The notes under the pieces are model-generated. The model was not told the origin of the DNA and ran no database searches. It was given only the letters and a program-made list of their open reading frames with translations. From contig CM040085.1 of NCBI GenBank assembly GCA_022496805.1, forward strand, positions 24,085,811-24,149,810: a stretch of DNA of 64,000 nt. The letters run 5' to 3'. How positions within the stretch are numbered: position 1 is the first letter of the stretch; every line of letters starts with the position of its first letter. Both the position numbers and the translations under genes were made by a program. Shown in pieces: positions 20,760 through 32,823 of this stretch. Source of the stretch: Pohlia nutans (Eukaryota > Streptophyta > Bryopsida > Bryales > Mniaceae).

Positions 20760-21489
20760 AAGGATGTTATGTAACTCTAATTTCCCAAAAAGAATTGGCG
20801 TTTGTTTTTAAAAATATTTTTCTGCCAACCCTGCCACTGCCCTCCAACTCAATAGTGTCCAATTCAAACTTGATTTTTCTACATACCATATATGGAAAAA
20901 AGCTATTCCTGAATAAAGGTGGTATCTAGCCCAAGTCCTGGCATCCTAAATGTTTGTGCAGGGAGGAAGATAGTCCATGCCAGGCAAGAAATGCACATGG
21001 GAGAAATCAAACTTCTGTCAATTCCTCTGACCACTAAGGTGAGTGGGCCACAAACCGACACTTTAAGCACTGTGACTATTTATAGTAATCTGAAGTGCAA
21101 TGTGGTAGTTTGAATGAATTAGCAAACTGATTCTAAATCTACTCCAAATCTAAATCATAATTTTGAAGCTATATCAAATAAGTTATGATTTTTTGAAGTT
21201 CAAGGTCTAGGTTTCCTATTTGTGACAATAAACTTGGGTTGAAATTGACAGAGAATTTGTCTTGAAGGATCACAAAAAACTTTAGAATACACAAAGTTCT
21301 CATAAATGAGGTGAGTTCAAGTAGTCATTCAAAGTCAACAATCACTAAACTACATTGGTAATTGCTGGTTTTTGGCACAATGAAGTGTCTTTCATGAAGT
21401 AATTATAGGATTTTGTTTAAGATCGCCATCGGTTTATGGCCCACTCACCTTACATTACACTCACACCTCTTTTATATCACCTCTTTGGT
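20760..21489. other. Non-coding, nothing recognised
   Basis: No protein-like frame or clear repeat. ACTCACCTTA near 21445 and AAGGTGAGTGGGCC near 21040 form a weak inverted pair. Confidence 0.35.
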
Positions 21490-21627
21490 AACCCCCTCTA
21501 TCCCATATTAAGCTTCTCGATTCTCTTGTTAATTTGTCCTACAATAAGCTTCTTTTTTGCTCAAAATAGTACTCCTATTGGTTGAGGGTTCACATGATTG
21601 TACTCAAGGTCCACACCATTGAAGGAG

Positions 21628-21805
21628 TTACATAACATTCAGTAGCATGCACTGTCTCTACTTTGACTCTATAGTAGACGGTGTGGAATATTCCACACCC
21701 AACAGTACTTCATTAGTAGCTAAGTGGACAAGTGGAAGCTCAAGGTGATGAGCAAAGTGCATGACGGAAAGGTACCAGGCATGAAGGCAACTGAATGTTA
21801 TGTAA
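21628..21805. mobile_element. MITE with TTACATAACATTCAGTAGC termini
   Basis: 19-bp TIRs with one mismatch. Contains the palindrome GTGTGGAATATTCCACAC near 21680-21697. A relative is at 42528-42845. Confidence 0.8.
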
Positions 21806-22171
21806 GCCTTTTATTTTCAAGGTACATTAAGCTTAACCCTTTGACGTGCATGCATTTACATAGTGGATGCTAGATGATTTCTGATGCATCCTTTCACCAC
21901 ATACAATGATGTTTTTCATCCATCCACATTTCTCTTGTTTCTTGTGCTAGTTGACTACAGTATGGATCTTCAAAATAAGATATTGTGATTTTATTTTTTA
22001 AATAACAGAAGTGGTATATGACAAGTTTTCATTATTGGTTCAAAAGTGAGATCTTCAAAATGATTTTCCAAATTAAGTAGAATCGGGTGATGGAAATTAT
22101 ATCATCTCATAGTGCATATTAGAATTATCCGTAAAGTTCATCAAAGTTTGAAGAAGATACTACAAATTTTG

Positions 22172-22956
22172 CTTTATTATACTCTTATTTGTTCACTCCA
22201 AATAGTTAAAAGGTGTGGAAGATCTTGGTGGTCTATCATTATTAGGTGTGTAAGAGGTGTTTAACCCCTAAGTGACTGATCGACCATTTTTTGGTCGCAG
22301 CCCAAACAACAGTGACTACCCATGGTAAGGAAATGACATTTTTCAAGGTTTGATATTTTGTCGAAATTGGGGGTAGAGATCATGTTCTACTGTTGTTTGA
22401 TACATTTCATTTGCAAATTGAGGTTTAGTAAGGAATTTTTCAAAAACAAAGACCTCAATATTGTCCTAGTGTTATAAAACTTACTATTTCGGGAAACTAA
22501 CGATGTTCTCTCGTTTGATAATTTTTCCTTCTAAAATTTTAGAATAGAATGTCTGGTTTTAACCAATCATACCAAATTTCAAATTCTAAAAGTAGAATTT
22601 GTAATTTTGGTGAATTTTAAATGGTAAATGCATCTAAATTCATTAAATGAGTATCTGAAACTATTTTTGGAAGTTTGACCGTACGGATAATTACTAAACA
22701 TCATGCTTCTCATTTTCTCTTTTGAACCAAACTTCATAAAAGTTGCAAAAGTAACATTTTATAACACATCTAGGTTTTGCCCTTATCCCCTCTATCATTT
22801 AGGGGTTAAGAGCTTGGTGGTCTTCAAAAAAAAATTGCCTAATTTGAAGACCACCAAGCTTTTACTGACACCTCTTACACACCTAATAATAATAGACCAC
22901 CAAGATCTTCTACACCTTTTAATTATTTGGAGTAAACAAATAAGAATATAATAAAG
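22172..22956. mobile_element. Long-TIR element nested in family B
   Basis: About 90-bp terminal inverted repeats (CTTTATTATACTCTTATTTG ... AGATCTTGGTGGTCTAT ... TTAGGTGTGTAAGAGGTGT). It carries element 22261-22809 and a short hairpin at about 22809-22863 built on AAGCTTGGTGGTCTTCAAA. A fragment of the same family lies at 19580-19668. Confidence 0.8.
22261..22809. mobile_element. TTAA-flanked family A element, innermost layer
   Basis: TTAA-CCCCTAAGTGACTGATCG at the left, CATTTAGGGG-TTAA at the right. Same family as 29138-30725 (shared TTTTTTGGTCGC/TTTTCTGGTCGC start, GTCYTAGTGTTATAAAA, TTTGGAAGTTTGACYGTAC). It sits inside the left TIR of 22172-22956. Confidence 0.85.
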
Positions 22957-23257
22957 AAAAAAATTCCGTAGATTCTTCAAATTCAAGATGACTTTACATA
23001 TAACTCTATTATTCCAAATTCATTACATCAATTTTTAATGGAAAATTGTTAATTTGAGATTTTTAATTGAATGTAAAAAGAAAACCTTAAATTTTGTATT
23101 AAAATTTATTAATAATAAATATGATAAATTCAACAGTACAATGTGATCTACACATTCAATTTTTCAATTTTTCTTTGTATATCAACTCCATTCTTGTGTT
23201 CATCAAACATTCTATAACATATCTTTGAAATCGGTACATCATCTCGAACTCAAAGAG

Positions 23258-23637
23258 TTAACCCTTAAACGTCAAGAGGCCCTGGGTAGGGCAGCCTGGA
23301 AGGCATCTAAATTTTTGGAGAAAAAATAATAATAATAATAATAAATGAAAAAACGGCTTTGCTGGCCACTGCTGGCCAGCACTGTAGCACTGTGGCACTT
23401 TTCAAAAATCGACCTCAGCTGCCCCAACCTCAACCCCTGCTCATTTTGATAACTTTGATTGCTTGCCAATGTTTCCACAATCTCCCAAATGAGGCGCAAA
23501 TTTGGAATCTATATCGCTTTTTCAGTAGCTTTCCAACACACCAATCCTCGCTTGATTTGGTTGAGAAAATCCACTTTTTTCTTCATTATTCTCTCATAAA
23601 TAAGCCCATGGAGCTTACTTTGACGATTAAGGGTTAA
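23258..23637 (+). mobile_element. TTAA-flanked family F element
   Basis: TTAA-CCCTTAAACGTCAAGAGGCC ... TTTGACGATTAAGGG-TTAA. The same family is inverted at 39196-39579, sharing GCTGGCCAGCA, CAATCTCCCAAATGAGGCG and CTCGCTTGATTTGGTTGAG. GC-richer than its surroundings. Confidence 0.85.
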
Positions 23638-23758
23638 TATGGGACATAGGGGTACTAGAATGTGATATTAATTAGAGTGATAACAATGAGTTCTGGAAGT
23701 GTCCGATCATGTGTACTTTGTCCCATACTAAGCTTTCTGTACCCTGAAAATAGAAGAC

Positions 23759-24313
23759 TTATCCTCTAAGGGTGCAAAGAGCCCCGTGGGGCCATGTTTG
23801 GTCATTTTTCAGTAAACGCTAATTTTCACCTAGTTTCTTATTTCAAATGAAAACTGTTTCAACTTAAAAACTATGGAGGCTATCTTTTATTTTCTAGTCT
23901 AATTTGTCATTATTCATAGTTGTTAAAATTGCCTTATTTACAGCACTTTAAAGCTCAAAACCCTAAGATTCCAATAGACACTACAAAAAACGTTTTTCTA
24001 TCAAATTTCTTTTTATGTAAGCTCAAGAAGCATGCCACATACATCTTGTTGTTCATCAGTATTATTTACATTTTTCCTAAAACCTTCATAAGATTTAAAG
24101 CAATTTTCTAATTACTGTGATTTTTACGAGAAAGAAACTTTGAAAAATCTTATTAAATTCATTTTTATTTAAATAATTATGAAGAAAATCAAGGTAAATC
24201 AATTTAACAATAACTTATATGAGAAAAATACCTAAAATATATAATATAATTTAAAATGTGAGAAATTGATGAGGTTTGACTAAGTAACTATAGTGTGGAC
24301 ACTTAAGGGTTAA
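23759..24313 (+). mobile_element. TTAA-flanked family E element
   Basis: Left TTAT-CCTCTAAGGGTGCAAAG, right GGACACTTAAGGG-TTAA. Same family as 47182-47720 (CAAACGCTGATTTTCACC-like start, TTTCTTTTTATGTAAGCTCA, GAATTGATGAGGTTTGACYA). The left flank is TTAT, not TTAA. Confidence 0.8.
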
Positions 24314-24469
24314 CTCATCCAATGGTGTGGACCTTGAGCACGATGGTGTGGACCCTAAGAAGGAATAGTAGTTTTAGGAATAGTAGTTTGAGCAAACAAG
24401 AAGCTTATTATGGGACAAATTGACAAGGGAATCAGGAAGCTTAATATGGGACAGAGGGAGTACACAATA

Positions 24470-25349
24470 ACAAACATTCCCTGCAGATACTGGAGAGGGT
24501 GATAGTAACGAGGTGAGAGTGTACAAGATTACAACCAAAGTCAAAGTAAGTCTTATATTAGGAAAAGTCTAAGGCAGAAGCCACGCAGAAAGACACCAAG
24601 TGAAGCCAGGTAGTCAGACACTATTTTAAGGTAGGCCACATGTGTGTCAGACAATTCACTGCACATTAAGTTATCAGCAGACTCTATGTGACATAACAGA
24701 CTGCAGCACACACGAAGTTAATCACAATAGTATTCTTACATCCTACGCAAGCCTGGACACGTTTCAAACTTAGTTGATCAGTCATCAGTGTAGTGACCGT
24801 TGCTTTGCCACCTGTAAACGATAGGGCATGTAACTGAAGTTCCGAGAAACGCATCTCCAATAACTTAACATGGAAGTTCAGAAGCCAAACAACAGCAAGG
24901 ATGCCATGACCCATCCGCATTTTAACTGGAAGCTTCGCATCACAAAAACCTGCCGCCTAGCACGAGAACCCTTGTTTATTAATCTCATGCACCTTTAAAC
25001 TCAATGCATAACAAAAAATTATAGAGAAAAAGCCAGTCTTTCCGTCAAGACAGCTAAGAAATATAGAATCAAGCAGCTGGACATTCAAAAATCAAACCCT
25101 GTCTGTGTACACCAGCCAACCGAGAGGAAGCCAGGGGGATAGTAAAAAAATCTGGATAGAATGCGGTCAATTCAAACGAAAACCTGTGTGATAAGACCTC
25201 GAACATTTATGCTATGCTATGTCTAAAGTGATACTCTACCTTCATTAACACGAAGCTCACTACTTACCAGATTGGTAAAAACAATCGAAGTCCCACTTTC
25301 CAGATCTATTTAATGCCTTCAGAATGCAAACAAGTTGACAATTCCTGAA
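24470..25349. other. 3' flank of the PP2C gene
   Basis: Probably holds the 3' UTR of the minus-strand PP2C gene in its right part. No separate gene seen. Confidence 0.4.
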
Positions 25350-28300
25350 TCAGTGGTGGAAGCGGATTACGACACAAGTTATATTATCTGCGCTTCCTTT
25401 CTTGAAAGCTTCATCTGTCAACCTCTTGGCAGCCTCTTCAGCATCCTGGATATTCTGCACCATTGTCACAGCATCCTGTAGAACCAGCCACAGAAACAAG
25501 TGTATAAGCGTACAAGAAAATGATAAAAACTTCGATACAACACCAGTTAAAACTTCAAAAAATAACTTTCAATGCACATAAATTCATTTGTACTTGCAAG
25601 GGTTTAGGTAATGTGGATAGCATGGCCCATGAAGCAATCGAGCGTCAGCTTTTGAGCGATTACTGGCACATGATCCCTGGCGATTTAGATATGAGAAGAG
25701 GACTTTGCCCAGCTACATGCTTAGGAATAGGAATTTGGTGAGAAGTATGCAAAGAAGCCATTCACCTACTTTGAAGCCACTTATAAATATTCCCCGATTC
25801 CATTTTCCTCACCTAAAATCAGATAAGTGTGTACTTTGGCCCACAGCCATGAAAGTTCAGTGTAGCAACGTTCCATTGATAATTAAACGAAAGATAAACG
25901 AAGTCTTGAAACAAACCTGGTTGGAAACAACATCCCAGAGACCATCACTGGCGAGCAACAAAAACTCCACATCACTGGTGATCGACTCTTCCTGCAAAGA
26001 AACAAGAGAAATCAGATCCACGGCTATACCCAATATCCGTTGCAGGATGAGCAGAAAATTGATTGCTGAAGAGGGAGAGCAAGCAAGAAACAATGTGCTC
26101 CACCTGAATCTCCGGTTCAGCAACGACATATTTTTTCAGAAGCCGGTCACCAAATGCTCGAGAGACAGCAAGAACACCGCCTACACGCCAAGTGCCTGCA
26201 AAAGCAACTCCTTCATTGAGCTAATACATCTCATACAGAAATACCAAAGCACATTAAGTGAAGAAGCATGCACTACACAAGATTAAACATGCAACTGAAT
26301 TATCCGCAAGACACACCAAGAAAAGGGATCCCATGTTCCAGCTTGTAACAAAATAGAATGATAAATGTTTTGACACTTACCGATGAGCTTGAGAACCACT
26401 TAAATCTATGAGAATACATGACCTTTTTGATCCCATGTGACATCAAAAGATGTGTTATAAACATGACACTCACCAGACCACATGACTACTCCTCCAGCGT
26501 CCTCGATACGTTGACGTTCGTCAGTTCGGTTTGGCTTGTGGTCAATTGAAAGAGCAGTCGCTGAAGTCAGCGACAAGAGTAAAACACGAAATCAGGGCTG
26601 TGAGCTTATTTTGGATAGAAAAGGCCAGCGTCGTGATGACTAATCAGAAATTCCACTATGATTTTTAATATTGACAAACTATGAAACTGCAACCTAGAGT
26701 AATTGCTTCCAAGTTGTAAGCATGATTGACCACAGAATGTGGACCCCACACAAAATGAGAGGAGCAAACACGCTCCAGAATTCAAGTTACAATTCCTGAA
26801 TAAGATGGTGTTCTTGAATAACAGCTCAAGCTATGTAAGGTTCACATAATCACCTTTCCCGTCAATACAAACCACTGCCCTTGAATCGCCAACATTGGCA
26901 ACAAGTAATCGATCTCCCACCAGAACGGCAGTAGAGGCAGTTGACCCTGCATCCCTGTGCTGATTGTTTTCAGCTTTAAGATACTCCTGATCTGTTTGCT
27001 TGTAGGTCTCGGCTGTCAAGTCAATTCTAAATATTAGCAAACCCGAGACGCACCTTTCTATGTACAATACAAAGCATAAATCAATTTTCATGTAAAATGA
27101 TACAATCCTATAGCTGCTAACGAAGTCAACCAACTTTACAAATATGCCAGGAGTGGTTCTCAGGGTGCCGAAAATTCCATACCAATTGCAAGCTTAGTGT
27201 CACTAAGAAATTGAGGATGCTCTAGCAAATTGTTGAAAAGATTTTGCTTGACATAATCAGCTGCTCTGGAGCCACCATGACCTGCATAATCACCATAGTA
27301 AGATTTTGTTTTCGTAATAAAAACCTGGTCACGTCCGAACCCTACTAATTACCGCAAAACAAGATCCGACCTGAGGGTATAGTCTCGCCGGTTCACGGGT
27401 AAGAGAAACTAACCATCGAAAACGCCGAACAATCCAACAACCGTAGACCCAATCATTGATATTTTGGTGTCATGGAAATCCTCCATAGAGGCTCTCTTCC
27501 CCCGTAAACTTGAATAGCCATAGCTAAACTTGTTGTTTTCACTGCACAAAATAGTGACGAACTCATAAATTCCTCTGCTGAAAATTAGAATTTTACATTT
27601 AAATCCATTTTGAGCCATTTTGCTGAAATTCACTCTTCAGAAATCAGATCAGAGTGGACACCTGCAGCCCAGATACCTCACCTATTTCTTCTCGAAAACC
27701 ATTGATTAATCCATATCCAGAAGACTGATAATTAAGGAGACCTTAAACCAGTGAGAACTACGAGGTCTCTCAGCAAAGTATGAGCTAAACTTCTGTCACT
27801 AGCGCTTCAAGTAAAATGATAACGTCATTAACTTACAACTTGTTTCAGTATAAAGAATCGTTATGAATCGAATAAAGTATGGTTATAAGATTACTTCAAT
27901 ATTTGCAAAACTCTCAACCTCATGAACAAGTCAGTCCATGATCCGGGATGATATGGTAGCACTTGTCCTCAAGCAGAAAGAAACCGCGGATAGAGTTAGA
28001 GTTTAGGGCATTGTGAACTTGAACTTCTTATATCGATGATACGAATCTGAAGACTAGATACTAACTCATTACTGAACATGAGCTTAAAATCTGGAACTTA
28101 AATACGGTAGTCAGTGCCTTCACAACCCCCTGGATGCGCGAAAAGCCTCGATCAAATCAATATTCACGAGTATTAACCATCACTAAAGCACTCGAGCGAT
28201 GCGCTAGCTGAGGTCAATAATCCAATTGGAGAAAACCTCAAGGAAAAACACCACGTTCTTATGGGGAGAAAAGGACATTAAGATCGAAATAAAGCCATGA

Positions 28301-28694
28301 CACAACATGCTAACACGTAAACCCTACAAAATGGCCATTAAGAGAGCACAATCTCACACTCAGATCCCATACCGACCACAAATTTACGTCGGAGGTTCAC
28401 CGACAGTGATCCGGTTCGTGATCAGCGCCTTCTGCAGCCTTATTACCCTCTCGGATCGTCAACATCAAATTTTCTTAAGATCAAGAGTGGAATATTAACT
28501 ATCTAATAACAATACAAGATTCAAGCCAGAGCCGAAAGATGCGGCAACATCCAGATCAAACTGGTCACCGTCACTCATGAAAACGCAGCCACCTCTCAAG
28601 CAAAAACACTGACGCACCTGACGCCACCGCCGCTGACGGGCAGACTTCCCTCTATTTTCGAGGAGTTGAACACAGAGTTGAACATAGTGAACAT
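25350..28694 (-). CDS. PP2C-type Ser/Thr protein phosphatase (280 aa, 8 exons)
   Basis: Mg/Mn-dependent phosphatase of the small plant PP2C group that includes WIN2/At4g31750. Exons in coding order: 28694-28618, 27541-27414, 27281-27183, 27012-26854, 26560-26474, 26195-26104, 25991-25917, 25475-25350; all introns GT-AG; total 843 nt. The start MFTMFNSVF and the linker PVSGGGVS mirror the family's short N-terminus. Motifs: [16 protein letters not shown] (32-47), FDGHGG (67-72, metal Asp/Gly), [72 protein letters not shown] (metal Asp 230), [11 protein letters not shown] (Asp 269-Asn 270). All metal ligands are present. No signal or membrane segment, so nucleo-cytosolic action is likely. The first intron (1.08 kb) is long; the others are 110-440 bp. 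Confidence 0.93.
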
Positions 28695-29137
28695 ATGATC
28701 GCTATCAGCTACTTTGTGGTCTCCTCTTTCATGCTCGTCACTAAAAGTTCTCGTGCTTCGTTTCCCTCCCCTTAAGGTCTGAATCCCTCCCTTTAACCTT
28801 TAAACTTCTCGTACTTCCGCGTTTTTGCACCAAAAACGAGCTCCAACAGCTTCTCGGGCTGCAGACAACAAAGTCGGTGCAAAAACAAGCAGTCTGCGTT
28901 ACGGCAACGCTACCATCAGCAGCAAAAACCAAGCGAATGGACGGGCGCAGGCAGAAATGAGAGAACAATGGCAGAGTAGAGAGGGTTTGTGAAGCACGAA
29001 GGAGGTAGGAAAGAAAGGAGGAAGAGAACGGGTCGGGCCCGGGCCGGGTCGGGACCTGGCCGGTGCTGACTCTGTGCCGCGATGTGCACTCCAACTTTGA
29101 ATATTTACCCCTCCCTGTAAGATATGAGGAAAGGAGT
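28695..29137 (-). promoter_or_regulatory. Leader and promoter region of the PP2C gene
   Basis: GC-rich compared with its surroundings (CCCGGCCCGGGCCCGACC-type run near 29030-29060), as often seen near a plant gene start. A minus-strand open frame at 29094-28741 is probably leader sequence or an upstream ORF rather than a gene. No clear TATA box seen. Confidence 0.4.
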
Positions 29138-29993
29138 TTAACCCCTAAACGCTCAAACGACTATTTTCTGGTCGCTGCCCAAATTTAACGGGCTGCCCGA
29201 AACATAAAAAAAATTGAAAAAACAATAATTATTTTAAAATACTACATCAAGTCTACTTTTCAACACAATTTGAATTATTTCAATATGAGTTAAACTCTCT
29301 AGGAGAATTTTTCCAAGCGGATCACCTCAACATTGTCTTAGTGTTATAAAATTTGCTATTTGGGGAAAGTAATGATGTTCCCTTCATCATTTTTTTTGCT
29401 TTTTGAAGTTTATAATAGATAAACCAACTTCAACCAATCATGCTAAATTTTTAACTCTAAAAAACACGCAATTCCCAATTTATGCACTTGGCCATATAAT
29501 CATGCACTTGGTGCCCGGGCGCAATAAAAAAATTTGTCTAAAAAATTCTTTAAAAAATAGCAATTTTTGTCTTTCTACAATCAATTACATTGTAAACAAA
29601 CAATTCTTTTATTTATTTTTTATCTTATCTTTATCTTTTCTTTTGTCTTTTCCTTCTTTTCTTTCTTGTCTTTTGGCGGCGGAGGGAGAAAATAATAATA
29701 ATAATAATAAAATAAAATAAAACTAAAAATAAAAAATTGCTGGTTTTCTTCTTCTGTTCAGGGTTCAGTGGTTGAAACCCTAACGGCGGCGGAAAACAAA
29801 AAACAAAAAAAAAAAGTTTTTTTTTTTTTTTTTCCGGATTTTCCGGCTGAAAGGTCCGCGCGTGCGGACCCTATGTGACTCTCTCCTCCCTCTCTTTCTC
29901 CTCACTCTCACTCTCCCTCTCACTCTCCCTTCCCTCTCTCCCTCCCTCTCCCTCCCCCTATGTATATATGAGTGGGAGAGGAAGAGTGAGAAG

Positions 29994-30039
<46 letters not shown>

Positions 30040-30725
30040 AGAGTGAGAGTGAGAGTGAGAGGAGAAAGAGAGGGAGGGGAGAGTCACATAAAGTCCGCGC
30101 GCGCGGACCCTTCAGCCGCAAAAGCCGGAAAATCCGGAAAATTCGGAAAAAATAAAAATAAAAAAATTCCTTTCTTTTCTTCCGCCGCCGTTAGGGTTTC
30201 AGCCACCCTGAACCCTGAACAAAAGAAGAAAACCAGCAAAAAATAAAATTTTAAAAAATAAAAAAAATTCCCCCTCCGCCGCCAAAAGACAAGAAAGACA
30301 AGAAAGAAAAGATAAAAGAAAAGCTAAAAGAAAAGATAAAGATAAGGATAAAAAATAAATAAATAAATTGTTTACAATGTAAGTGATTGTAGAAAAACAA
30401 AAGTCGTTGTTTTTTAGAGAAATTTTTAGACGAATTTTTTTTGAGCCAAATTTGCTCATGAATGATTGCACTCGGCCAAGTGCAAAATAGGGAATTGGGT
30501 GTTAAAATTTAAAATGATCATTAATACAAATTTTCAAAGGTTATTGCTTTTAAATTCATTAGAGAAAGATCTAAAGTTTTTTTTGGAAGTTTGACTGTAC
30601 AGAGAATTTGTAGAGATGATGCCCTTCATTTTGTTTATTGAACCAAACTTCATCAAACATATGGAAGGCATATGTTATAACACATTTATGTTTTGTCCAA
30701 TACCCCTCGGGCTTTTATGAGTTAA
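29138..30725. mobile_element. TTAA-flanked family A element carrying a 1-kb palindrome
   Basis: Left TTAA-CCCCTAAACGCTCAAACGAC; right GGGCTTTTATGAG-TTAA (terminus decayed). The outer parts match 22261-22809. About 1 kb of palindromic DNA (29465-30500) interrupts the match. Confidence 0.75.
29465..30500. repeat. 1-kb near-perfect palindrome (foldback)
   Basis: The left arm from AATTCCCAATTTATGCACTT runs through TCTACAATCA, TTGTAAACAA, a pyrimidine block, GGCGGCGGA, AACCCTAACGGCGGCGG and TCCGCGCGTGCGGACC to the centre near 29960. The right arm repeats all of this inverted, ending AAGTGCAAAATAGGGAATTG. The centre is (TC)n/(GAGAGT)n. The arms differ by scattered changes. It may be a foldback transposon or a long-TIR element without an interior, and would form a long hairpin if transcribed. 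Confidence 0.9.
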
Positions 30726-31147
30726 TCCCTAAGGGACCAAGAAGCCTGAATCACATAAGGTTCTTTAGCAATTAGTGGAGTCCACCTTTTTCAACGGTAG
30801 CACTGTAGAAGCTTTAATATTAAATAAAATGTCTCACCACCTAATCTTTAGCTAGGGATGATGTGGACTTGTCCATCATTCCGAATCTACTATAGTGATT
30901 CAAGATAGTGGCTAAGATTCACAGGTCAACAGTAGAAGGGCTAAATAACCTTATGCATGCCTCGTGCTTTTTTTCCAATAGTTTGAGTAGGTCATATGTA
31001 AACATTTTCGTTCAAAATATATTTTTTATTTGACCAACACATGCAATGTTCTCCATGATCTAAAATTTGGTCCCATCTAAGTTATATTTTTCACAATGTG
31101 ATTGATTGCATTTGTCATTTTAAAACAACGAATCCTTGATCCTTTAA
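30722..31147. mobile_element. TTAA-flanked family G element with a nested MITE
   Basis: TTAA-TCCCTAAGGGACCAAGAAGC at the left; CCTTGATCC then TTAA at the right, with a few terminal bases lost. Same family as 51470-51708 and 63402-63631 (TTTGGTCCCATCT, CAATTGAATTTGTCATTTTA-like block). Shares its TTAA with a neighbour on each side. Confidence 0.8.
30755..30954. mobile_element. 200-bp MITE nested in family G
   Basis: ATAAGGTTCTTTAGCAATTA at the left, GGGCTAAATAACCTTAT at the right. Related to 17402-17619. The empty equivalent is the uninterrupted family G copy at 51470-51708. Confidence 0.75.
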
Positions 31148-31718
31148 CCCCTAAAGGACCATGATAATGCATTGTGTCTAAGAATAATTTTTTTACTTTG
31201 ATAACTTATTTGGATTCTTTAATTTTGACTCAATGTTAACTAAAGAATTGTAAATGTCCGTTACGAGAACACAAAAATCTTTCAAGATGTGCAATTTCGT
31301 TGATCGATATGCCGGGAAAAAATAAAAACGTCAGTATAGGTGAAGTTGAGACATGGTAGCTAGGGAGGTTGATAACTTGAAGGGCATTTTCACACTAGAG
31401 CGTCAAATTTGTCAAAGAAAAATAAAATGTATAGTATGTAAAACATTCAAATGCTAATATTGTTTCATTAAACTATATAATAATTACAGAAAATGTTTAA
31501 ATATATTTGAAATATAATCATTTTAGATTCTTTGGAATATTTTGGAGATATTCCAAAAAAAAATTGAAATATTTACACATTTTATATTGTGTAACAATCA
31601 ATAACGATCACAAACACCAACTAAACCGGTCACCAACAAGTTACTTCACCCAAGCATCAATCTTTTGGAATCAATCATTGTTGTTGTGTTTAGTTTTAGA
31701 ACATCATTTTTTGAGGGC
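31144..31718 (-). mobile_element. Family C element, truncated, inverted
   Basis: Starts TTAA-CCCCTAAAGGACCATG and matches the reverse of 43820-44757 (CACATTGTGTCC-like start, TGACTCAATGTTAACTA, CAATAACGATCACAAACACC-like block) up to GTTTTAGAACATCATTTTTT, then diverges. Confidence 0.8.
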
Positions 31719-32687
31719 ATTTTGGACAAGGGAATGTTGTGTGCCACTTTGCAAATTAAGAACATGCTTACGAGTGACGATTGTATCCCTATTTTCAAAC
31801 CTCATATACTAACTCCAATCTCAATTTTGTCAAACAAGAAGAATATGGGTGGTATCCACAAGCAAAATACGAGCTCCAAACATTTTGACTAGGAAAAAAT
31901 CTTTCCAAGTCAATTGGCATAACCATTAGCAAGAAATTTGAGAATAACAATCAGTCACTGATTAAAATGCTCCAAAGAAGAAGCATCAACAAGTGAAAGT
32001 TAAAAAGTTTCAAAGTATAAGATACAATGAACATCCAAAATGGTGGTCTTGTTGTATGACACAAATTATAGTTGCACAAGAGCCCAAAAATTCCATGTAA
32101 GTTTATTTATCAACTTTTGAATTTTCATTCTTGGTCCAATATATGGGCTGATATTTAGGTAAGGTCAAAATTGGTTGTACATACCTCACTGTTTACAATG
32201 CTAAGAAGATATATTCAATTATTATTATTATGGGTTTCTAGTCTCACATTTTCACAGGCTTATATGTTCTCTTTTGAGAATGGCGTGAATAAAGTGTTTA
32301 TTTGACCCACCCATGGGAAAATGTCCACTAAACAAAGAACCAATGGTGTCAATTGTAGATATACATCGAATGAAGATGAAACTTTTGAGTTACTCCCATT
32401 TTTTTGTGTCACCACCTAAGTACCTAAGATAATGCATGATCCCATCACAACAAATACCAAACAAATTAATATTTGTTTTGGATTTTTTTTCTAATTCATT
32501 AATTTTAGACTTTTAAATTTAAACATTCTTGATAGCAATAATTAAAGGTATAATTATAAGGATTTAATTTTTACAAATTTTTAAAAGAAGAGGTATCCTT
32601 AAACCTTTATGTTTTCAATGTTTTATGTATTATTTAAAAATGGTGCCATTTCAAATGATGAATTCAATATCAATTATACCAATGTAT
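31719..32687. other. Non-coding, nothing recognised
   Basis: AT-rich; only short chance frames. Confidence 0.35.
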
Positions 32688-32823
32688 TGAACCCCTAACT
32701 GCCCAAGCATGCATCTTGCCATGCATATTTTGCATGATGTACATAAGAAAAATTTGTTTTTTCATCTGTCGCGCACTTTTTGTAGTGTGAATTTTTATTG
32801 AATTTTTTATGGGAGGTTGCTTC

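Larger units (their letters stand above)
21833..23261 (+). mobile_element. TTAA-flanked family B element split by a nested element
   Basis: Left part 21833-22171 starts TTAA-CCCTTTGACGTGCATG. The right part resumes near 22957 and ends at TTAA 23258-23261, which it shares with the next element. The gap is the long-TIR element 22172-22956. Confidence 0.75.
21490..24461. mobile_element. Composite TIR element (Stowaway/mariner-like ends) with nested insertions
   Basis: Outer inverted repeats of about 100 bp: left CCCTCTATCCCATATTAAGC at about 21494, then AATTTGTCCTACAATAAGCT; right reversed CTCCCTCTGTCCCATATTAA, then AATTTGTCCCATAATAAGCT, ending at 24460. TA is at or near both ends. The CTCCCTCYGTCC start is typical of Stowaway (Tc1/mariner) elements. 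The interior is filled by at least five further elements, listed next. Confidence 0.75.

Noticed and set aside
25705..26286. 193-codon plus-strand frame
   Set aside because: Antisense shadow over three PP2C exons.
29780..30246. Ser/Arg/Glu-rich open frames near 29780-30246
   Set aside because: Low-complexity translation of (TC)n/(GAGAGT)n at the centre of the palindrome.
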